Positions 25,840 through 35,184 of a stretch of DNA of 64,000 bases are shown one piece after another (within the stretch, counting starts at the first letter, position 1; each line of letters starts with the position of its first letter). The DNA lies in assembly GCF_013378075.1 (NCBI RefSeq), contig NZ_CP051131.1:1240001-1304000 (forward strand), in the 5' to 3' direction. Source of the stretch: Parasphingopyxis algicola (GTDB taxonomy: Bacteria > Pseudomonadota > Alphaproteobacteria > Sphingomonadales > Sphingomonadaceae). The position numbers and the translations under genes are program-made. Under the pieces are notes generated by a model that worked only from the letters and a program-made list of their open reading frames with translations, had not been told where the DNA came from and made no database searches.

Positions 25840-26238
25840 ATGACCGTCGATTTCGCCAAGAAAGTGTTTCTCGCCGATGCCATTGTCTGCGCGCTGACCT
25901 TTGTCGGCTGCGTGTTCGCGACCCAGGCGATCGCCGCGGATACCGGCCTCGGCACCGGCCCGGTGGCCGCCGCCGGCTGGATCTGCCTCGGGGCGGCGTT
26001 GATCTGGGGCTGGCTCGGCACGCGCGCCCGGCCGCCCATACTCATCTGCTGGCTGGCGATATTCCTCAATATCGACTGGATCATCGCGAGCGTCGTCCTG
26101 TTCGAACTCGAATATGCGTCGCTCACGGCCTATGGCCGCGCGCTGATCGTCGCCCAAGCGGTCGGCGTGCTCGGTTTCGTCGTGCTGGAGGTGATGGGCG
26201 TCCGGGCGATCGGGCGCCAGCGCGTCGCCGCCGCGTAA
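25840..26238 (+). CDS. hypothetical four-helix membrane protein
   Basis: A 132-residue integral membrane protein with four hydrophobic helices: about residues 9-33, 42-60, 66-88 and 100-122. I recognise no named family. A strong AAGGAGG Shine-Dalgarno sequence sits just before the ATG at 25840. It is divergent from the MmyB-type regulator with 128 bases between the starts, and is followed by the convergent grxD gene. Regulation by the neighbouring regulator is inferred from position only. Confidence 0.75.
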   Translation: MTVDFAKKVFLADAIVCALTFVGCVFATQAIAADTGLGTGPVAAAGWICLGAALIWGWLGTRARPPILICWLAIFLNIDWIIASVVLFELEYASLTAYGRALIVAQAVGVLGFVVLEVMGVRAIGRQRVAAA

Positions 26239-26255
26239 CTCCCCCGGGAAGGGCG

Positions 26256-26588
26256 TCAGCCGGCGGTGGCGGCGACGCCCTTTTCCTGCATCAGCGCCTG
26301 CAGCTCGCCGGCCTCGTACATTTCCATCATGATATCCGAACCGCCGACGAAATCGCCCTTCACATAGAGCTGGGGGATAGTCGGCCAGTCGGAATATTCC
26401 TTGATGCCCTGCCGGACTTCCTGATCCTGCAGCACGTCGACGCTGGCGAATTCGACGCCGCAATGTTCGAGGATCGCCACCGCGCGGCTCGAAAATCCGC
26501 ATTGCGGGAAGAGCGGCGAGCCCTTCATGAACAGGACGACGTCATTGCCTTTGACGGTTTCGTCGATACGGGATTGTGGGTCGGACAT
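26256..26588 (-). CDS. grxD: monothiol glutaredoxin, Grx4 family
   Basis: A 110-residue CGFS-type glutaredoxin that holds a [2Fe-2S] cluster with glutathione and passes it to client proteins or to BolA. The active site is QCGFSSRA (CGFS), with WPTIPQLYVKGDFVGGSDI binding glutathione. The gene lies 11 bases downstream of the bolA gene on the same strand; the two proteins form a known Fe-S complex, which supports the assignment. Confidence 0.97.
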   Translation of the reverse strand: MSDPQSRIDETVKGNDVVLFMKGSPLFPQCGFSSRAVAILEHCGVEFASVDVLQDQEVRQGIKEYSDWPTIPQLYVKGDFVGGSDIMMEMYEAGELQALMQEKGVAATAG

Positions 26589-26599
26589 GAATGATACTC

Positions 26600-26833
26600 C
26601 TATTCGGGTGCGGCGGTCGTCAGCTGGAGCGCGTGCAGCTCCCCGCCCATGCGCCCCTTGAGCGCGGCGTAGACCGCCTGATGCTGTTTTACGCGCGGAA
26701 CCCCCCGGAAACTCTCCGAAACGACGCGCGCGGCATAGTGATCGCCGTCGCCCGCGAGGTCGGTAATCTCAATCTCGGCGTCCGGAATCGCTTCCCGGAT
26801 CATCGTTTCGATATCGTCGGCGGCCATCGGCAT
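26600..26833 (-). CDS. BolA family protein
   Basis: A 77-residue BolA/IbaG-type protein. The helix-turn-strand core DGDHYAARVVSESFRGVPRV and the conserved QHQAVYAAL helix are present, with His residues that bind the cluster shared with glutaredoxin. ATG at 26833 or 26827 could start it. It lies between the DUF1476 gene and grxD, an arrangement common in alphaproteobacteria and consistent with iron-sulfur trafficking. Confidence 0.94.
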   Translation of the reverse strand: MPMAADDIETMIREAIPDAEIEITDLAGDGDHYAARVVSESFRGVPRVKQHQAVYAALKGRMGGELHALQLTTAAPE

Positions 26834-26850
26834 CGCGCGTCGTTCCTCGC

Positions 26851-27177
26851 CTAGTCCGTCGACTCGATCAGCTGACGGCGCGCCTCGACCGTCATTTCCT
26901 CGATCTTCTCGCGAATCGTGTCCGCATCGACATCCTGCTCCGCCGTCGTCAGATCGCCGAGAACCTTGCGGATCACATCGTCATCGCCGGCTTCCTCGAA
27001 ATCGGCCTGGACCACGGCCTTGGCATAGGCGTCGGTTTCCTCGGCGGTCAGCCCCATCAGTCCGGCCGCCCATTCGCCGACCAGGCGATTGCGGCGCGCG
27101 GTGATGCGGAACTGCATTTCCTGATCGTGCGCGAACTTGTTTTCGAACCCTTTTTCGCGATCTTTGAAATCGGCCAT
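26851..27177 (-). CDS. DUF1476 protein (F1-ATPase zeta inhibitor-like)
   Basis: A 108-residue helical protein of the DUF1476 family, which in Paracoccus includes the zeta subunit that inhibits F1-ATPase. The conserved N-terminus FKDREKGFENKFAHDQEM is intact and corresponds to the inhibitory region; residues 30-105 form helices. Whether it inhibits ATPase in this organism is inferred from the family, as not all homologues do. It begins the DUF1476-bolA-grxD gene set. Confidence 0.92.
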   Translation of the reverse strand: MADFKDREKGFENKFAHDQEMQFRITARRNRLVGEWAAGLMGLTAEETDAYAKAVVQADFEEAGDDDVIRKVLGDLTTAEQDVDADTIREKIEEMTVEARRQLIESTD

Positions 27178-27253
27178 GAACGTCTCTCTCCGAGGATAAA
27201 AATGCTCTGGCGCCCGAAATAGGGAGGCGGGCGCCGCGGCGCAACGGTTACCG

Positions 27254-28255
27254 CTAATCCGCGACTTTCACGACGAGCTTGCCGATCGCCTTGCGCGCGC
27301 CCATTTTCGCGATCGCCTCGCCGCCTTTTTCGAACGGGAAGACCTCGGTCACCTTGGGCGCGATCTTGCCATCGCGCCACCAGTCGAAAAGCTGGTTGAC
27401 GTTATCGCGATTATGCTGGGGATTGCGCGCGGCGAAGGCGCCCCAGAAGACGCCGCGCACGTCGCAGCTCTTCAGGAGCGTGAGGTTGAGCGGCAGCTTC
27501 GGGATGCCCGCCGGAAAACCGATCACCAGATAACGGCCTTCCCAGGCAATCGAGCGCAGCGCGGGTTCGCAATAATCGCCGCCGACCGCGTCATAGATCA
27601 CGTCCGCGCCGTTCGGCCCCACCTTCTCCTTGAACTGGCCGGCGAGCGCCTTGGACGCTTCCTTGTCGAACGGCCCGCGATCGTAGATCAGCACATCGTC
27701 CGCCCCGGCATCGCGCACCGCTTGCGCCTTCTCCTCGCTCGACACCGCGCCGACGACGCGCGCGCCCATCGCCTTGCCGATCTCGACCGCCGCGAGGCCG
27801 ACACCGCCGGCGGCGCCGAGCACCAGCAGGGTCTCGCCCTCCTTGAGGTCGCCGCGATCGGCGAGGGCGTGGATCGTCGTGCCATAGGTGAGGATCATCG
27901 CCGATCCGTCCTCGAAGCTGACATCGTCGGGGAGCTTGAATGCGCCCGTGGACTGCACGGCGACATATTCGGCCAAGCCGCCATTGCCGCACATCGCCAG
28001 CACCCGGTCGCCGATCGCGAAATCGGTTACGCCCTCGCCGACCGCCTCGACGACGCCCGATACCTCGCCGCCCGGCGCGAAAGGCCGCTCGGGCTTGAAC
28101 TGATACTGGTCGACGATCACGAGCACGTCCGGATAATTGATCGCACAGGCCTTCACGGCGACGAGCAGCTGCCCCGGCCCGGCTTCCGGCGCGTCGATCT
28201 CGCCCATCTTGAGCGTTTCGGGTCCGCCGGTTTCATGGGACAACAGGGCTTTCAT
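27254..28255 (-). CDS. NADPH:quinone oxidoreductase family protein (zinc-less MDR)
   Basis: A 333-residue medium-chain reductase of the quinone oxidoreductase (QOR) type. The N-terminal GroES-like domain has INYPDVLVIVDQYQ and FAPGGEVSGVVEAVGEGV; the Rossmann domain has LVLGAAGGVGLAAVEIGKAM. The Cys and His zinc ligands of alcohol dehydrogenases are absent, as in QOR. Its ATG shares one base with the leuD stop (TGATG), so it is translated as the tail of the leuCD unit, although a role in leucine synthesis is not expected. Confidence 0.92.
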   Translation of the reverse strand: MKALLSHETGGPETLKMGEIDAPEAGPGQLLVAVKACAINYPDVLVIVDQYQFKPERPFAPGGEVSGVVEAVGEGVTDFAIGDRVLAMCGNGGLAEYVAVQSTGAFKLPDDVSFEDGSAMILTYGTTIHALADRGDLKEGETLLVLGAAGGVGLAAVEIGKAMGARVVGAVSSEEKAQAVRDAGADDVLIYDRGPFDKEASKALAGQFKEKVGPNGADVIYDAVGGDYCEPALRSIAWEGRYLVIGFPAGIPKLPLNLTLLKSCDVRGVFWGAFAARNPQHNRDNVNQLFDWWRDGKIAPKVTEVFPFEKGGEAIAKMGARKAIGKLVVKVAD

Positions 28256-28848
28256 CAGGCATTCTCCTTCACGAGCCAGGACCGGGCGGCACTGGCTTTC
28301 TTTTCGTAGGCGGCAATCGCGTCCCCGCTTTCCAAGGTCAAGCCGATCTCGTCGAGCCCGGCGAGCAGGCAGGATTTGCGGAACGGATCGATCGGAAATT
28401 CGAAGCGATCCTGAAACGGCGTCGTCACCACCTGGTTTTCCAGATCGACCGTAACCGGGTCATTTTCGGCGACCTCCATCAGCCGGTCGATCACCGCCTG
28501 CGGCAATTCGACCGTGAGGATGCCATTCTTGAACGCGTTGCTCGCGAAGATATCCGAAAAGCTCGGCGCAATGACGACGCGGACGCCCATGTCGTCGAGC
28601 GCCCAGGCCGCATGTTCGCGGCTCGAGCCGCAGCCGAAATTATCGCCCGCGATCAGTACCGGTGCGCCCGCATAGTCGGGATCGTCGAAGACATTACCCT
28701 CCTCGGCGCGCACCGTCTTGAAGGCCCCCTCGCCCAGCCCTTCCCGGCTGATCGTCTTCAGATATTCGGCCGGGATGATGACATCGGTATCGACATTTTT
28801 CCGGCCGAACGGATAGGCGCGGCCCTCGACCTGTTTGAACGGTTCCAT
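28255..28848 (-). CDS. leuD: 3-isopropylmalate dehydratase small subunit
   Basis: A 197-residue small subunit of isopropylmalate isomerase, which with LeuC converts 2- to 3-isopropylmalate in leucine synthesis. Motifs are [16 protein letters not shown] and [16 protein letters not shown] (substrate-binding swivelling domain). The overlap of its ATG with the leuC stop (TGATG) shows translational coupling. Confidence 0.97.
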   Translation of the reverse strand: MEPFKQVEGRAYPFGRKNVDTDVIIPAEYLKTISREGLGEGAFKTVRAEEGNVFDDPDYAGAPVLIAGDNFGCGSSREHAAWALDDMGVRVVIAPSFSDIFASNAFKNGILTVELPQAVIDRLMEVAENDPVTVDLENQVVTTPFQDRFEFPIDPFRKSCLLAGLDEIGLTLESGDAIAAYEKKASAARSWLVKENA

Positions 28849-30281
28849 CAGCCCATAACCTCTCGGACATCGGCCAACCGGCCGGTCACCGCCGCCGCGG
28901 CGGCCATGGCGGGAGAGAGCAGGTGCGTGCGCGCGCCGGGGCCCTGACGGCCGACGAAATTGCGGTTCGAGGTCGAGGCGCAGCGCTGGCCGGGCGGCAC
29001 CTTATCCGGGTTCATGCCGAGGCACATCGAACAGCCGGGCTCGCGCCATTCGAACCCGGCTTCGATAAAGATCCGGTCGAGACCTTCCTGTTCGGCCTGC
29101 AGTTTGACCAGCCCCGAACCCGGAACGACGAGCGCCTGTTTGATACCCTCGGCGATCCTGCGGCCCTTGGCGACCTCGGCCGCGGCGCGCAGATCCTCGA
29201 TCCGGCTGTTGGTACAGCTGCCGATAAAGATATTGTCGACCGCGACATCCTCCATCCGCTGACCCGGGGTCAGCCCCATATAGTCGAGCGACTTGGCGGC
29301 GGCGGCGCGTTTGGATTCATCGGCGAAGCTCTCGGGATCGGGGACACTGCCCGTGATCGGGACGACATCTTCCGGGCTCGTGCCCCAAGTGACGTTGGGA
29401 GCGATATCGGCGGCGTCGAGTTCGACGCGCGTATCGAACGCCGCGCCTTTATCGGTCGGCAGCGATCGCCACCAGTCCATCGCCGCGTCCCAATCGGCGC
29501 CCGAGGGCACCATCGGGCGGCCCTTCAGATAGGCAAAGGTCTTGTCGTCGGGCGCGATCAGACCGGCCCGGGCGCCCGCCTCGATCGACATGTTGGAGAC
29601 GGTCAGCCGCCCCTCGATGCTCATGTCGCGGATCGTCGAGCCGGTATATTCGATGACATGGCCGGTGCCGCCCGCCGCACCGATCCGGCCGATGATCGCA
29701 AGCACGACATCCTTGGGCGAAACGCCGAAACCGAGCGTTCCTTCGACCCGGATTTCCATGGTTTTCGATTGCTTTAGAAGCAATGTCTGAGTTGCCAGCA
29801 CATGCTCGACCTCGCTCGTGCCGATGCCAAAGGCGAGCGCGCCGAGCGCGCCATGCGCAGCCGTATGGCTATCGCCGCAGACGAGCGTGCAGCCCGGCAG
29901 GGTGAAGCCCTGTTCGGGGCCGACGACATGGACGATGCCCTGTTCGGGCGCCGCGTCGTCGATATAGCGGATGCCGAAGGCTGGCGCGTTCGCCTCCAAT
30001 GCCTCGAGCTGCTTGGCCGACATCGGATCGGCGATCGGCACGCGGTTGCCGGCGGCATCGCGGCGCGGGGTAGTCGGCAGGTTATGATCGGGGACCGCCA
30101 GGGTAAGATCGGGCCGCCGCACCGTCCGTCCCGCTGCGCGTAGCCCCTCGAAAGCCTGGGGGCTCGTCACCTCATGGACGAGATGGCGGTCGATAAAGAC
30201 GATGCAGGTCCCGTCGTCGCGCCGTTCGACGACATGCGCGTCCCAGATCTTTTCGTACAGCGTGCGGGGCGTATCGTTCAT
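28848..30281 (-). CDS. leuC: 3-isopropylmalate dehydratase large subunit
   Basis: A 477-residue aconitase-family subunit carrying the [4Fe-4S] cluster. Cluster cysteines are in [13 protein letters not shown] and [33 protein letters not shown] and RNFVGRQGP are further family motifs. It is the first gene of the leuC-leuD-quinone oxidoreductase unit. The 107-base upstream gap shows no clear leader peptide rich in leucine codons, so classical attenuation is not evident. Confidence 0.97.
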   Translation of the reverse strand: MNDTPRTLYEKIWDAHVVERRDDGTCIVFIDRHLVHEVTSPQAFEGLRAAGRTVRRPDLTLAVPDHNLPTTPRRDAAGNRVPIADPMSAKQLEALEANAPAFGIRYIDDAAPEQGIVHVVGPEQGFTLPGCTLVCGDSHTAAHGALGALAFGIGTSEVEHVLATQTLLLKQSKTMEIRVEGTLGFGVSPKDVVLAIIGRIGAAGGTGHVIEYTGSTIRDMSIEGRLTVSNMSIEAGARAGLIAPDDKTFAYLKGRPMVPSGADWDAAMDWWRSLPTDKGAAFDTRVELDAADIAPNVTWGTSPEDVVPITGSVPDPESFADESKRAAAAKSLDYMGLTPGQRMEDVAVDNIFIGSCTNSRIEDLRAAAEVAKGRRIAEGIKQALVVPGSGLVKLQAEQEGLDRIFIEAGFEWREPGCSMCLGMNPDKVPPGQRCASTSNRNFVGRQGPGARTHLLSPAMAAAAAVTGRLADVREVMG

Positions 30282-30388
30282 ACGCCTCTCCTAACGGGAT
30301 TCGTCCCGGCTGCAAAAGAAGGATTTCTTTGTCTGCCCAAGCAGCGAACGTCTGGGCTGGAAAGCGGCGCCGCGCTCGGCGCGCCGCG

Positions 30389-31165
30389 TCAATCGCGCGG
30401 ATCGAGCGCGGCCCAGGTCAGCGGGCCGACAATTCCGTCGGGCACGAGATCATGTTCACGCTGAAACTCCCGGACCGCGGCCTCGGTCAGCGGCCCGAAT
30501 ATGCCGTCCGGTTCGAGCCCGAGGATGGTCTGCAGCGCTTCGACGGGCGCGCCGCGGCTCCCGCGCCGCACGGTCGGATGGTCGTGCGCATCCGCCGCCG
30601 GGATCAAGGATGGCGGCGCGGCCAGCCCGGCCAAGATAGCCGCCACGTCGCGGCGGAACGGATCCATATCGAAGCTCGGATCGGGCTTGCGGCCCCTAGG
30701 CAGCGCATATTCCTTGTGGCCGCAGCACCAGCTCGCATCGGCGCCGATCTTGCGCAGGATGGCGGCCACGCCCCGCCGATAGGCATCGATCTGCACGGCG
30801 GGCCAGGGATCGGACGCGATACCGCGATTTTCGGCTTCTATCCCGATGAAACTCCGATTGCCGCTCGTCACCCCTTGCCATTTCCCCCGCCCCGCATGAT
30901 TGGCCCGGCCGGCGGCGATCACGAAATAGGTGCCGTCGCGCCCGAGGCCGAGCTGGGAAAGCGGGCCGGCCAAATCCCGCCGGCCATGGGTGATTACATT
31001 CAGGCTCGGCATGACGCCGCGCGCCGGACCGGCCGTGTGATGACACATGACGCCCCGGATCCGCCCGACATCGCCGCGGCCGCGCGTCCGCCAGCCCGTC
31101 TGTTCCGCAACCTTCAGCCCGGCATCTTCGAGCGTTTCGGCCAGCCAGGTCAGCGTATAGGACAT
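30389..31165 (-). CDS. N-acetylmuramoyl-L-alanine amidase with C-terminal peptidoglycan-binding domain
   Basis: A 258-residue predicted zinc amidase of the Amidase_2 (T7 lysozyme/PGRP) type: GVMCHHTAGP holds the first zinc His, NHAGRG and GIEAENRG follow, and WCCGHKEYALPRGRKPDPSFDM carries the last ligands in two short blocks. The C-terminus (about 190-255) is a PG_binding_1 domain, RRGSRGAPVEALQTILGL and DGIFGPLTEAAVREFQREH. No signal peptide is visible, which resembles phage endolysins more than housekeeping amidases. It follows a four-helix membrane protein gene on the same strand, 49 bases away. Confidence 0.9.
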   Translation of the reverse strand: MSYTLTWLAETLEDAGLKVAEQTGWRTRGRGDVGRIRGVMCHHTAGPARGVMPSLNVITHGRRDLAGPLSQLGLGRDGTYFVIAAGRANHAGRGKWQGVTSGNRSFIGIEAENRGIASDPWPAVQIDAYRRGVAAILRKIGADASWCCGHKEYALPRGRKPDPSFDMDPFRRDVAAILAGLAAPPSLIPAADAHDHPTVRRGSRGAPVEALQTILGLEPDGIFGPLTEAAVREFQREHDLVPDGIVGPLTWAALDPRD

Positions 31166-31214
31166 TGCAGGCTCCCGTGTCTAAGTATCGGTAGCGCCTG
31201 AGAGACGGCCGCGA

Positions 31215-32330
31215 TCATGATGTCGCCGCCGTACCGGTTCGGTCGCCATCGTCGGGTTCTTCCACTCCGCCGACGGCTATCGGCAGGTCTCGATCCGCCG
31301 TCGCCCGTTCCTCATCCACCGGTTCGTCGCACAGGCAGGCGTCGATCTCGTCGTCGGCCCGGTCCGCCTCTCCGTCGATGTCTCCGTCCGGAGCGCCTGC
31401 CGTCGGCAGTCGGGACTCCGAAGGTGATGGAACCGCCGGACGCGGTGGCACCGGCAGGGCCGGCAGAACGGCCGGAGCGGGGGACGATGTCGGCGTCAGC
31501 CCGCTATTGGGCGGTGCGCCGGTCCGGGCATTGCCGAAGCTCGCCTTGCCGAGCAGATCGGGCACCAGGCGTTCGAGGAAACCGGCGATGAAACCGACGA
31601 CCGTGACGACCCGCCAGTCATAATTGTCGGCGTCGAGAGTCAGCGAACCGTCGCCGAACTGGAGAATGCTCACGGTATCGGTCTGGAACAGGCAGACCAG
31701 CAGCGCCGCGGCGATGGCCCCGATCACGATCCGCAATATGGCATCGGACGCATTGTCGCGCATCTGCAGATTGGTGAGGATCGTCCGGCTGCGCAAACCG
31801 ATGGCGATCGAGAAGAAGGCGCCGAGCGCGCCCGTCCCGGTCGCGAACAGCAGCGGATCGGCGGTTGGCGCTGCGATCGCCGAGGACAGTATGAGCGCCA
31901 GCAGGATCACGGCGAGGACGGTGCCCGCGCCGATCAGCATATAGTAGAAGCGCGCCCAGGAGGTTCGCTCGGCGATGATATCGTCCTTGATCGTCGCGAG
32001 CAGCGCAGCGGCGTTTTCGATACTTCCCTCGATACCCATTACCAGCGCGTCGGATACCCGCCGGTCGAACCGGATCGCCTTGGAGTGGAAGCTCAGATAC
32101 TTGCTGCCGTGCCAGCCGTCGATCAGACCGCGGACCTCGCCGCGCAACGGGCTGAGCGGCGCGATCTTGTCGCGCTGCCGGCGATTGTCTTCATCGTCAT
32201 CGGCAAAATGGACGAGCACCCGCTGGTCGGTGCGATAGATCGCGTAATGCGGCGGATTCCTGACATAGACGGCCCTGATGTCCGCGCCCGTGCTGTCGCG
32301 CCCGTCCAGCGCGATCTCCGCTACCTTCAT
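31215..32330 (-). CDS. hypothetical membrane protein with Pro-rich and acidic tail
   Basis: A 371-residue protein I do not recognise. Residues 1-130 are soluble (MKVAEIALDGRDSTGADI at the start); about four hydrophobic helices follow between residues 135 and 275 (for example MLIGAGTVLAVILLALIL and ILRIVIGAIAAALLVCLF); the C-terminal 90 residues are Pro-rich then strongly acidic. The start at 32330 is chosen because the sequence upstream is low-complexity and GGAGGGGAG lies before this ATG. It lies upstream of the amidase gene on the same strand, and 333 bases divergent from the beta-barrel gene. Confidence 0.7.
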   Translation of the reverse strand: MKVAEIALDGRDSTGADIRAVYVRNPPHYAIYRTDQRVLVHFADDDEDNRRQRDKIAPLSPLRGEVRGLIDGWHGSKYLSFHSKAIRFDRRVSDALVMGIEGSIENAAALLATIKDDIIAERTSWARFYYMLIGAGTVLAVILLALILSSAIAAPTADPLLFATGTGALGAFFSIAIGLRSRTILTNLQMRDNASDAILRIVIGAIAAALLVCLFQTDTVSILQFGDGSLTLDADNYDWRVVTVVGFIAGFLERLVPDLLGKASFGNARTGAPPNSGLTPTSSPAPAVLPALPVPPRPAVPSPSESRLPTAGAPDGDIDGEADRADDEIDACLCDEPVDEERATADRDLPIAVGGVEEPDDGDRTGTAATS

Positions 32331-32663
32331 TGCAAGACTGCTCCCCTCCGCGATCGGCCCGGCGGGCTCAGGCTGACGCCGGCCGAATTTCGCTATTCCT
32401 TTACCATCGCACGGCGCAGGACATGCGATCAGTCGAGACCGGAATGGAGGATTTGCGGCCGGGGCGCCGCCACGGGCAGCGCCGGCTTCGCGGAACGAGC
32501 GCGTTTCTTCGCGAGGCGGCGAACTGCTCCTGATCGGACGAGACTCGGCCCGGCGCAAAGCTGATTCGCTTCGTCGCGAATGCGGGCCGATCGGCTATCC
32601 TTCGCCACAATTCGGGCCAAGACGGGCGGCCATCTGCAATGTGTTGAGTAGGATCGCCCCAAA
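32331..32663. other. 333-base divergent intergenic region
   Basis: The gap between the divergent membrane-protein and outer-membrane-barrel genes. I see the two ribosome-binding sites (GGAGGGGAG on the minus strand, GTAGGATCG on the plus strand) and presumably both promoters, but no convincing small gene, hairpin or operator. Confidence 0.5.
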
Positions 32664-33281
32664 ATGAAGACCATAGCCCCGATCATCGCCTTCGCCGCCG
32701 CGCCGCTTGCCGCCGTTCCGGCGCAGGCCCAGAGCATACCTTTCGTACCGGATATCTATATGGGGCTCGAAGCGGGCACCGGCGAACGCAGCGCCAGCCG
32801 TTTCGGCGAACCGGGCGATATCGTCGCAAGCGACGAGAGCAACGGCGTCGATTACGGCGCCTTTGTCGGCGTCGAGCTGCCCGCCTTCCCGCTCGGCTAT
32901 ATGGCCGTCGAGGCCAATGTCGGCGATTCGACCGGCGAGACGACGGCACTCGTGCGCGATGGCGCGACCGACCGCGAGGTCACGACCCAGGCGCGGTTCA
33001 ACTGGAGCGCGACGGCGCGGCTCGGCCTGGCGCCCCTGCCCGGCTTCGCGGCATACGGCATCGCCGGCTATGGCGGCGAGCAGATCGACATTACGGTCAC
33101 CGATGTTGCGACCGGGACGCAGTTCGAGCGCGACGATTCGATGGACGGGATCATCTACGGCCTCGGCGCGCGCTACATGGTGGGCACCGATGTCGGTATC
33201 CGCGCCGAATATCGCCATCGCGAAGCGAGCGGCGCCTATGACCCCGAACAGTTCATGATCGGCGCCTTCGTCAGCTTCTAG
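32664..33281 (+). CDS. outer membrane beta-barrel protein
   Basis: A 205-residue porin-like barrel. A signal peptide (residues 1-23, ending AAVPAQAQS) is followed by alternating amphipathic strands such as YGAFVGVELPAF, ATARLGLAPLPG, GAEYRHREAS-type segments, and a C-terminal Phe (IGAFVSF) that serves as the BAM insertion signal. The length suits an eight-stranded OmpW/OmpA-like barrel without a periplasmic domain. The function (adhesion or permeability) is unknown. Confidence 0.85.
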   Translation: MKTIAPIIAFAAAPLAAVPAQAQSIPFVPDIYMGLEAGTGERSASRFGEPGDIVASDESNGVDYGAFVGVELPAFPLGYMAVEANVGDSTGETTALVRDGATDREVTTQARFNWSATARLGLAPLPGFAAYGIAGYGGEQIDITVTDVATGTQFERDDSMDGIIYGLGARYMVGTDVGIRAEYRHREASGAYDPEQFMIGAFVSF

Positions 33282-33293
33282 GGAAGTCGCTGC

Positions 33294-35039
33294 TCACGCC
33301 GCGGCACTCTCCACCTCTTCGCGATGCTGGCGGCGGATCGCGGCCTGATCCGACGAGCGCGTATCGGTAAGCAGGATATCGACTTCGCGCTTGTCGTCGG
33401 TGATCGCCGCGTCCGTATAGTCGAACCGCGCGGGATCGGTGATGATCCGCTTCATCATCCGTCGCAGCCGGACATAGGTCTTCGCCACGGCGAGGGTGAT
33501 GTACAGGTTTTTCGCGACATATTTGGGATAGAAGATCAACGGATTTTCGATTCGATAGCCAGGCCGCCGCTGTTTGCGCCGGTAGATGCGCATATAGCCC
33601 GATTCGAATTTCGCGACGCCCGTGATGCGGACCGCCTCACGATAGGCGGTCAGCCGGTTGACCGTCATCTTCTTCTGGTTCGATCCGAGCGCCGCCATGC
33701 GTCGGATCACGGTTTCCATATGCTCCCAGCTGTAGAAGCTGCGATGGGCGTCGACATAGGCGCGCTCCCACTCATCGTCCGACATCTTCGGATGATGGGT
33801 AACGCGGTGGTTGAGATCGTACTTGTTGAGATCGGGATCCATCCACTGGCCCGCCTCGTAAGCCAGTTTGTGATCTTCGCTGCCCGGCAGCGGCGTCAGA
33901 TAGTTGAGATAAATCGAATCGATCGGCAGCTCGCTCTTGAGCACCGCGATATCGCGCTGGATGGACTCGTACGTATCGTTGGGAAAGCCGATGATATAGC
34001 CGCAGATGATATAGACCGGGTGCTGTTTCCACATGAGAAACATCTCGCGATATTCCTCGACCCGGTTCTGGCGTTTCTTGGCGGCTTCGAGATTGTCGGC
34101 GTTGACATTTTCGAGCCCGACGAAAATCTCGTTGACGCCCATCTTCACGCATTTCTCGATAAAGTTCGGGATGCGGTGGGCGAGCGTATCGACCTGGATC
34201 ACCAGTTTGATCGCGAAGCCCTTTTCGCGCAGTTCGATCAGGCGGTCGGCGAAGCTCTCCCAATTCCTGTTGCGCGCGAAATTGTCGTCGGTGAGTACGA
34301 AGCGGGTGATGCCCTCGGCGGCATTGACCCGGATGATCTTCTCGAGATCGTCCGCAGTGCGGAACCGGCTCTTGCGGCCTTGGACGTTGATGATCGTGCA
34401 GAAGGAGCATTCGAACGGGCAGCCGCGCCCGAGATCGAAGCTCGAAAATCCGTTGGTGTTGTGTTCGACCTGTTCGCGCGGGAGAAACGGGATCGGCGCG
34501 CCGGCGATATTGGGCGTATCGTCGAGCCAGTCGTAAATCGGTTTGAGTTCGCCCGCATAGGCATCCCGCAGCACTTCATCCATCCGGCCGTCTTCGGCCT
34601 CGCCGCCGAAGAAACTGAGGCCGAACTGCTGCGCCTCGACCAGCTCGGGCGGCAGCTCCTCGAGCATCGACATGCAGCCCGAGACGTGAAAGCCGCCGAT
34701 ACAGACCGGCAGCCCCGCGGCGATAAATTCCTTCGCCATCTCCATCGTGCGGGGAAACTGGTTCGATTGGACGCCGACCAGGCCGATAAAGCCGCGTCCG
34801 CCCGCCTTTTCGATATTACGTGCGATCCGCTTCGGATCGACCTTGCTATGGATCTCGTCGAGCGTGTGCACATCGGCTTCCACGTCGCCCAGCGCGCCGC
34901 GCTCCAGCGCATCCTCTACGATGCCGGCCATGCAGGCGAGCGAGTTGGACGGCACGATCGACCGCCACCATTGCAGCGGATAGCCGTCGTCATGATAGCG
35001 CGTCGGCTTGATCAGATAGATTTGGAATCGTTCCCCCAT
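33294..35039 (-). CDS. B12-binding domain radical SAM protein
   Basis: A 581-residue radical SAM enzyme. The N-terminal third (residues 1-170) is a cobalamin-binding Rossmann-like domain (GGFHVSG, FGLSFFGGEAEDG); the radical SAM core follows with the cluster motif RGCPFECSFCTIINVQG (CxxxCxxC) and FVLTDDNFARNRNW. B12-dependent radical SAM proteins often methylate unreactive carbons in hopanoid, pigment or cofactor synthesis. The C-terminal 150 residues are rich in basic and aromatic residues and may contact membrane substrates. Substrate unknown; the gene is divergent from a flavin oxidase gene. Confidence 0.9.
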   Translation of the reverse strand: MGERFQIYLIKPTRYHDDGYPLQWWRSIVPSNSLACMAGIVEDALERGALGDVEADVHTLDEIHSKVDPKRIARNIEKAGGRGFIGLVGVQSNQFPRTMEMAKEFIAAGLPVCIGGFHVSGCMSMLEELPPELVEAQQFGLSFFGGEAEDGRMDEVLRDAYAGELKPIYDWLDDTPNIAGAPIPFLPREQVEHNTNGFSSFDLGRGCPFECSFCTIINVQGRKSRFRTADDLEKIIRVNAAEGITRFVLTDDNFARNRNWESFADRLIELREKGFAIKLVIQVDTLAHRIPNFIEKCVKMGVNEIFVGLENVNADNLEAAKKRQNRVEEYREMFLMWKQHPVYIICGYIIGFPNDTYESIQRDIAVLKSELPIDSIYLNYLTPLPGSEDHKLAYEAGQWMDPDLNKYDLNHRVTHHPKMSDDEWERAYVDAHRSFYSWEHMETVIRRMAALGSNQKKMTVNRLTAYREAVRITGVAKFESGYMRIYRRKQRRPGYRIENPLIFYPKYVAKNLYITLAVAKTYVRLRRMMKRIITDPARFDYTDAAITDDKREVDILLTDTRSSDQAAIRRQHREEVESAAA

Positions 35040-35184
35040 GAGAGGAGGTTAAACCAAATCGCGCGATACTGCGAATGGCTTTTTTCTATCCGGCCGTCGC
35101 GGTCATTCTTTGCGTCTATCGGCGCATAGCGGCTTGCTTGCCTGCTTTTGGCGCACCGGCTATCGCCGGTTCGAGGGGTGAGAG

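Noticed and set aside
30282-30388. Possible leucine attenuator before leuC
   Set aside because: No short leader frame with repeated Leu codons and no terminator-antiterminator pair is visible.
30389-32330. Prophage remnant
   Set aside because: Only the amidase looks phage-like; no capsid, tail, portal or integrase genes are near, so a prophage is not supported.
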